Below are positions 6,652 through 9,599 of a DNA stretch of 9,599 nt, piece after piece; the first letter of the stretch is position 1, and every line of letters starts with the position of its first letter. The position numbers were made by a program, and so were the translations under genes. The stretch is from Phycisphaeraceae bacterium. Lineage in GTDB: Bacteria; Planctomycetota; Phycisphaerae; Phycisphaerales; Phycisphaeraceae. The stretch is from the NCBI GenBank assembly GCA_016763955.1, contig JAESSU010000396.1, positions 1 to 9,599 of the forward strand. The letters are read 5' to 3'. The notes beneath the pieces were generated by a model that made no database searches, was not told the origin of the DNA, and saw only the letters and a program-made list of their open reading frames with translations.

Positions 6652-8202
6652 ATGCGTGTGTTGATGCTAGGTTGGGAATTTCCACCGCACATCAGCGGCG
6701 GTCTGGGGACAGCCTGTCTAGGACTAACCCGTGCTCTGGATCGACTTCAGACTAAGGTAACCTTCGTTCTGCCCACAGGCGTTAGTGAACAAACCGAAAA
6801 ACACGTCAAACTGATAGCCGCAGATGGCTCGATCATTCCCAGTGGCCCGGACAGTGATCAATCTGCGGACATTTCGCAGCCAAACTCATCTCAAAAAAAT
6901 TCTCATCAAGCTGCTTGCCCCACAGCAGCCAAAGCTTCTCGATGGACGGTCACAGAATCTTCAACTATGCGCCATATTCGTGTGCGACCGATCCACAGCC
7001 CCATGATTTCGCCTTACCAATCCGTCGGCGGTAGGGTCTATGACATCCCGCCCCATGTCGAAGAAAACATCCAGCGAGCCCGCGTCCATTTAGAAACCAA
7101 ATCCGACGCTCAAAAAATATTTGAAGCTGCCACCCCCGGAAGCCCCGGAAGTTCAGAATATCACCATCGCAAAAAGCACCACCCCAAGCCGATCAAGCCC
7201 GTCTACGAAGGTGATATCATCGCCCAGGCCAATGCCTATGCGCTTCAATGTGTTCACCTTGCCAAAAGCGAAGACTTTGACATTATCCATGCTCATGACT
7301 GGATGACCTATCCAGCAGGTTTAGCCTTGGCCAAAAAATTTAAAAAGCCCCTCGTCGTACACATCCACTCCACCGAATTTGACCGTAGCGGCGAGCATGT
7401 AAACCAGGCAGTCTATGACATTGAACGGCAAGGCCTCCATGGTGCTGACCGCGTCTTTGCGGTGAGTTACCTCACCCGTTCCATCCTTGAAAAACGCTAC
7501 GATGTCCCAGCCGAAAAAATCACCGTCGTCTACAACGGCATAGAAAACAACAACAACAACGGACACCAACCCGCTTTACCCATCATTCGCAAAGGCGAAA
7601 AAGTTGTCCTGTTCATGGGCCGCATCACCGTGCAAAAAGGCCCCGAGTATTTCATCCATGCAGCCAAACGCGTGCTAGAAAAACTCCCCAACGTCACCTT
7701 CGTCATGGCAGGCTCCGGCGACCAAACCGAGTCAATGATGAGCCTTGCCCAACAAGAAGGAGTTGATGAAAAATTAATTTTTACAGGATTTTTACGAGGC
7801 AATGAAATTGACCGAATCTTCCGCATGGCCAATGTATTTGTCATGCCCAGCGTCTCCGTGCCGTTTGGCATTGCGCCCTTAGAAGCTATCAGCCACGATG
7901 TTCCCGTGATCATCTCCAAAACTTCAGGCGTTGCCGAAGTCCTTAAACATGCATTAAAAGTCGATTTCTGGGACATCGACGAAATCGCCAACAAAATCAT
8001 CGCTGTACTCAAACATGATGCGCTCTCGCAAACATTGCGTGTCCATGCAGATGTTGAATTACGCCGCCTAACTTGGGATGAAGCGGCTCAAAAATGTATC
8101 CTAGCCTATGAAGAACTAATCACCGCGCCCCGGTACAACAAGAAGCATAAAAAAATAACACGGGACATTCAACCCAACCTACCTAAAGCCCTAAAGCTTT
8201 AA
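6652..8202 (+). CDS. Glycogen-synthase-like glycosyltransferase (GT-B fold, GT4/GT5 type)
   Basis: The 516-residue cytoplasmic protein has two Rossmann domains. The first opens with MRVLMLGWEFPPHISGGLG, whose SGGLG loop binds the nucleotide sugar in glycogen and starch synthases. A long Ser/Gln/Asn-rich segment (about residues 60-100) interrupts it. IIHAHDW (211-217) carries the His region typical of the family. The second domain starts near 320 with FMGRITVQKG; R324 and K329 are the usual phosphate-contacting pair. The EX7E motif reads V403-PFGIAPL-E411: the first Glu is replaced by Val, so activity is uncertain. There is a run of five Asn (299-303, five AAC codons) between the domains. Related proteins transfer glucose from ADP- or UDP-glucose to a growing glucan, but the acceptor here is unknown. 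No other glycogen gene is in the window, so no glgA symbol is given. Confidence 0.82.
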   Translation: MRVLMLGWEFPPHISGGLGTACLGLTRALDRLQTKVTFVLPTGVSEQTEKHVKLIAADGSIIPSGPDSDQSADISQPNSSQKNSHQAACPTAAKASRWTVTESSTMRHIRVRPIHSPMISPYQSVGGRVYDIPPHVEENIQRARVHLETKSDAQKIFEAATPGSPGSSEYHHRKKHHPKPIKPVYEGDIIAQANAYALQCVHLAKSEDFDIIHAHDWMTYPAGLALAKKFKKPLVVHIHSTEFDRSGEHVNQAVYDIERQGLHGADRVFAVSYLTRSILEKRYDVPAEKITVVYNGIENNNNNGHQPALPIIRKGEKVVLFMGRITVQKGPEYFIHAAKRVLEKLPNVTFVMAGSGDQTESMMSLAQQEGVDEKLIFTGFLRGNEIDRIFRMANVFVMPSVSVPFGIAPLEAISHDVPVIISKTSGVAEVLKHALKVDFWDIDEIANKIIAVLKHDALSQTLRVHADVELRRLTWDEAAQKCILAYEELITAPRYNKKHKKITRDIQPNLPKALKL

Positions 8203-8333
8203 AAAATTGCATCTCCAAGGGCAAGCAGCACGCCACCATCTATGCAATAACCTTGCAACGATTATACGCATCGCGTCTATTTTGTACGCGTCGGACGATT
8301 CATAAACCTGAGTAGCGTTTACATTCGCAAGGT

Positions 8334-8378
8334 AAGTCACACACGAGTTTTAATCGTGTGTGGTATGACTTGTTTTTA
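8334..8378 (+). terminator. Hairpin with T-run between the glycosyltransferase and bioA
   Basis: AAGTCA (8334-8339) pairs with TGACTT (8366-8371), and inside it CACACGA (8340-8346) pairs with TCGTGTG (8354-8360). This leaves a 5-nt bulge on the right arm and a 7-nt loop. Taken alone, the inner stem can extend to 9 perfect pairs (8338-8346 with 8354-8362). Five T follow at 8373-8377. It looks like an intrinsic terminator, though it lies 130 nt after the transferase stop and only about 55 nt before bioA. An attenuator in the bioA leader is the alternative. Confidence 0.55.
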
Positions 8379-8433
8379 ATAACCACAGACAGACATGCCA
8401 GCGTGACAACGCAACGGTTGCTAAACTATCCGC

Positions 8434-9599
8434 ATGAGTCTTTGGTACCCCTACGCACAGATGAAAACGATGTCACCGCCCCTGCAAGTCCAGTCCGCCC
8501 AAGGCGCGGTGTTGCAACTCGCTGACGGGCGAAAGCTTATTGATTCGATTAGCAGTTGGTGGTGTGTCATCCATGGCTACAATCATCCTGTTCTTAATCA
8601 AGTAGCCCAAGAGCAAATCACAAACATCAGTCACATCATGCTCGGCGGACTGACGCACGAACCTGCTCTGAAACTCGCAGACAAACTCGTAGCCATCACC
8701 CCCGCAGGATTAAACCATGTCTTCTTCGGAGACAGTGGCAGCGTCGGCGTAGAGATCGCGTTAAAGATGGCGATTCAATATCACAAAAACCTTGGCAAAA
8801 AAAACAAGACACAAATTCTTGCACTCGAAAAAGCGTATCACGGAGACACCATCGGCGCGATGTCCGTCTGTGATCCCACCGAAGGCATGCACAGCTTGTT
8901 CACAGGCTTGCTCCCACAACAACGCTTCGTACCTGCTCCCACTGGCGGATTTAATGCTAACACACAAACCATCAACCAAAACCTCGACCGACTCAAAAAA
9001 ATGCTCCGCGAACATGCCCATACCCTCGGAGCAATGATCGTCGAACCCTTAATGCAAGCAGCAGGTGGTTTTAACTTTTACGCACCAGCCTATCTCAAAG
9101 GCGCACGAAAACTCTGTGACCAACACGATGTGCTATTAATCTTCGACGAAGTCGCCACAGGTTTCGGGCGCACCGGATCATTATTTGCAGCAGACCAAAC
9201 GGGCATCACACCAGACATCATGATACTCGGCAAAGGACTCACCGCCGGCTACTGCGGACACTCAGCGACCTTGGCAACCGACCGCGTCTACGATGCCTTT
9301 CTAGGTGATGATGAAAGTCGCAGCTTTATGCATGGCCCAACTTTCATGGGTAACCCCCTAGCATGCTCCATTGCATTAGCTAGTATCGAATTGTTTGAAA
9401 AAGAAAATCGACTCACGCGCATTAGCCAAATCGAAAATATACTCAAGCAGCGACTGCTACCTATTCACAGCGACAAAGTAAAAGACACACGCGTACTGGG
9501 CGCAACAGGCGTTATCGAAGTCCATTCGCCCGACACCCTCCAAGGCTTACAAGATTTTGCCGCATCACAAGGTGTCTGGCTCCGTCCCTTTGGTAGCTA
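8434..9599 (+). CDS. bioA: Adenosylmethionine-8-amino-7-oxononanoate aminotransferase, C-terminus cut by window edge
   Basis: This PLP enzyme converts 8-amino-7-oxononanoate to 7,8-diaminononanoate in biotin synthesis, normally with S-adenosylmethionine as amino donor. The 388 codons present cover most of a protein usually near 430 residues. BioA-specific stretches are LWYPYAQM near the start, SSWWCVIHGYNHP (40-52), GLTHEP, GDSGSVGVE (99-107), AYHGDT (134-139) and HGPTFMGNPLAC (300-311). D238 in DEVATGFGRTG would bind the PLP ring nitrogen, and K267 in LGKGLTAGY is the Schiff-base lysine. An in-frame TAA at 8422 bounds the start, and only ATG 8434 keeps the YPY region. No ribosome site is visible before it. 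No other bio gene is in the window; any partner genes would lie beyond the right edge. Confidence 0.93.
   Translation, partial: MSLWYPYAQMKTMSPPLQVQSAQGAVLQLADGRKLIDSISSWWCVIHGYNHPVLNQVAQEQITNISHIMLGGLTHEPALKLADKLVAITPAGLNHVFFGDSGSVGVEIALKMAIQYHKNLGKKNKTQILALEKAYHGDTIGAMSVCDPTEGMHSLFTGLLPQQRFVPAPTGGFNANTQTINQNLDRLKKMLREHAHTLGAMIVEPLMQAAGGFNFYAPAYLKGARKLCDQHDVLLIFDEVATGFGRTGSLFAADQTGITPDIMILGKGLTAGYCGHSATLATDRVYDAFLGDDESRSFMHGPTFMGNPLACSIALASIELFEKENRLTRISQIENILKQRLLPIHSDKVKDTRVLGATGVIEVHSPDTLQGLQDFAASQGVWLRPFGS

Noticed and set aside
6555..6755. 66-residue plus-strand frame overlapping the glycosyltransferase start
   Set aside because: It runs out of frame into a well-supported gene, lacks a ribosome site, and has a composition typical of a shadow frame.

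Overview
The window reads as an ordinary bacterial chromosome segment of about 50% G+C carrying a compact ferrous-iron uptake operon and several unlinked housekeeping or accessory genes. No rRNA, tRNA, CRISPR array, insertion sequence or phage gene was seen. The source is probably a Gram-negative-type bacterium, because two proteins have export signals. The style of the von Willebrand factor A (VWA) protein, of the glycogen-synthase-like transferase and of the regulator-FeoA fusion recalls Planctomycetota, perhaps Phycisphaerae. That placement is inference from remembered family resemblance and was not tested by a search.

Layout. At 1-656 on the minus strand is the N-terminal part of an exported VWA-domain protein that runs off the left edge. 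A divergent intergenic region follows, with a long A/T tract, a hairpin and a plausible promoter. At 925-4346 on the plus strand lie three overlapping genes: a membrane-anchored DtxR-like regulator fused to FeoA-type domains, a free-standing FeoB GTPase, and a separate FeoB membrane permease. The overlaps are 11 and 8 nt, so translation is probably coupled. Convergent to them at 4374-4877 is a small exported ankyrin protein with a C-terminal membrane anchor. At 5108-5947 is a TrmH/SpoU-family RNA 2'-O-methyltransferase with a glycine-rich insert encoded by G-tracts. At 6056-6525 is a small gene that appears broken by one stop codon and one frameshift. At 6652-8202 is a glycogen-synthase-like glycosyltransferase in which the first Glu of the EX7E motif is Val. 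A hairpin followed by a T-run comes next. From 8434 to the right edge is bioA (biotin synthesis), lacking its C-terminus.

How the genes work together. Only the Feo genes form a clear functional unit. The first protein could sense metal through its DtxR-type ligands (H124, E128, H143, D147, E150, H151) while sitting in the membrane and presenting a FeoA-type domain. The GTPase would drive or gate the permease. No separate feoA or feoC was seen. An N-terminal CxxCxxC cluster on the GTPase could take over an iron- or redox-sensing role. This is the most interesting system in the window. The remaining genes look independent of each other.
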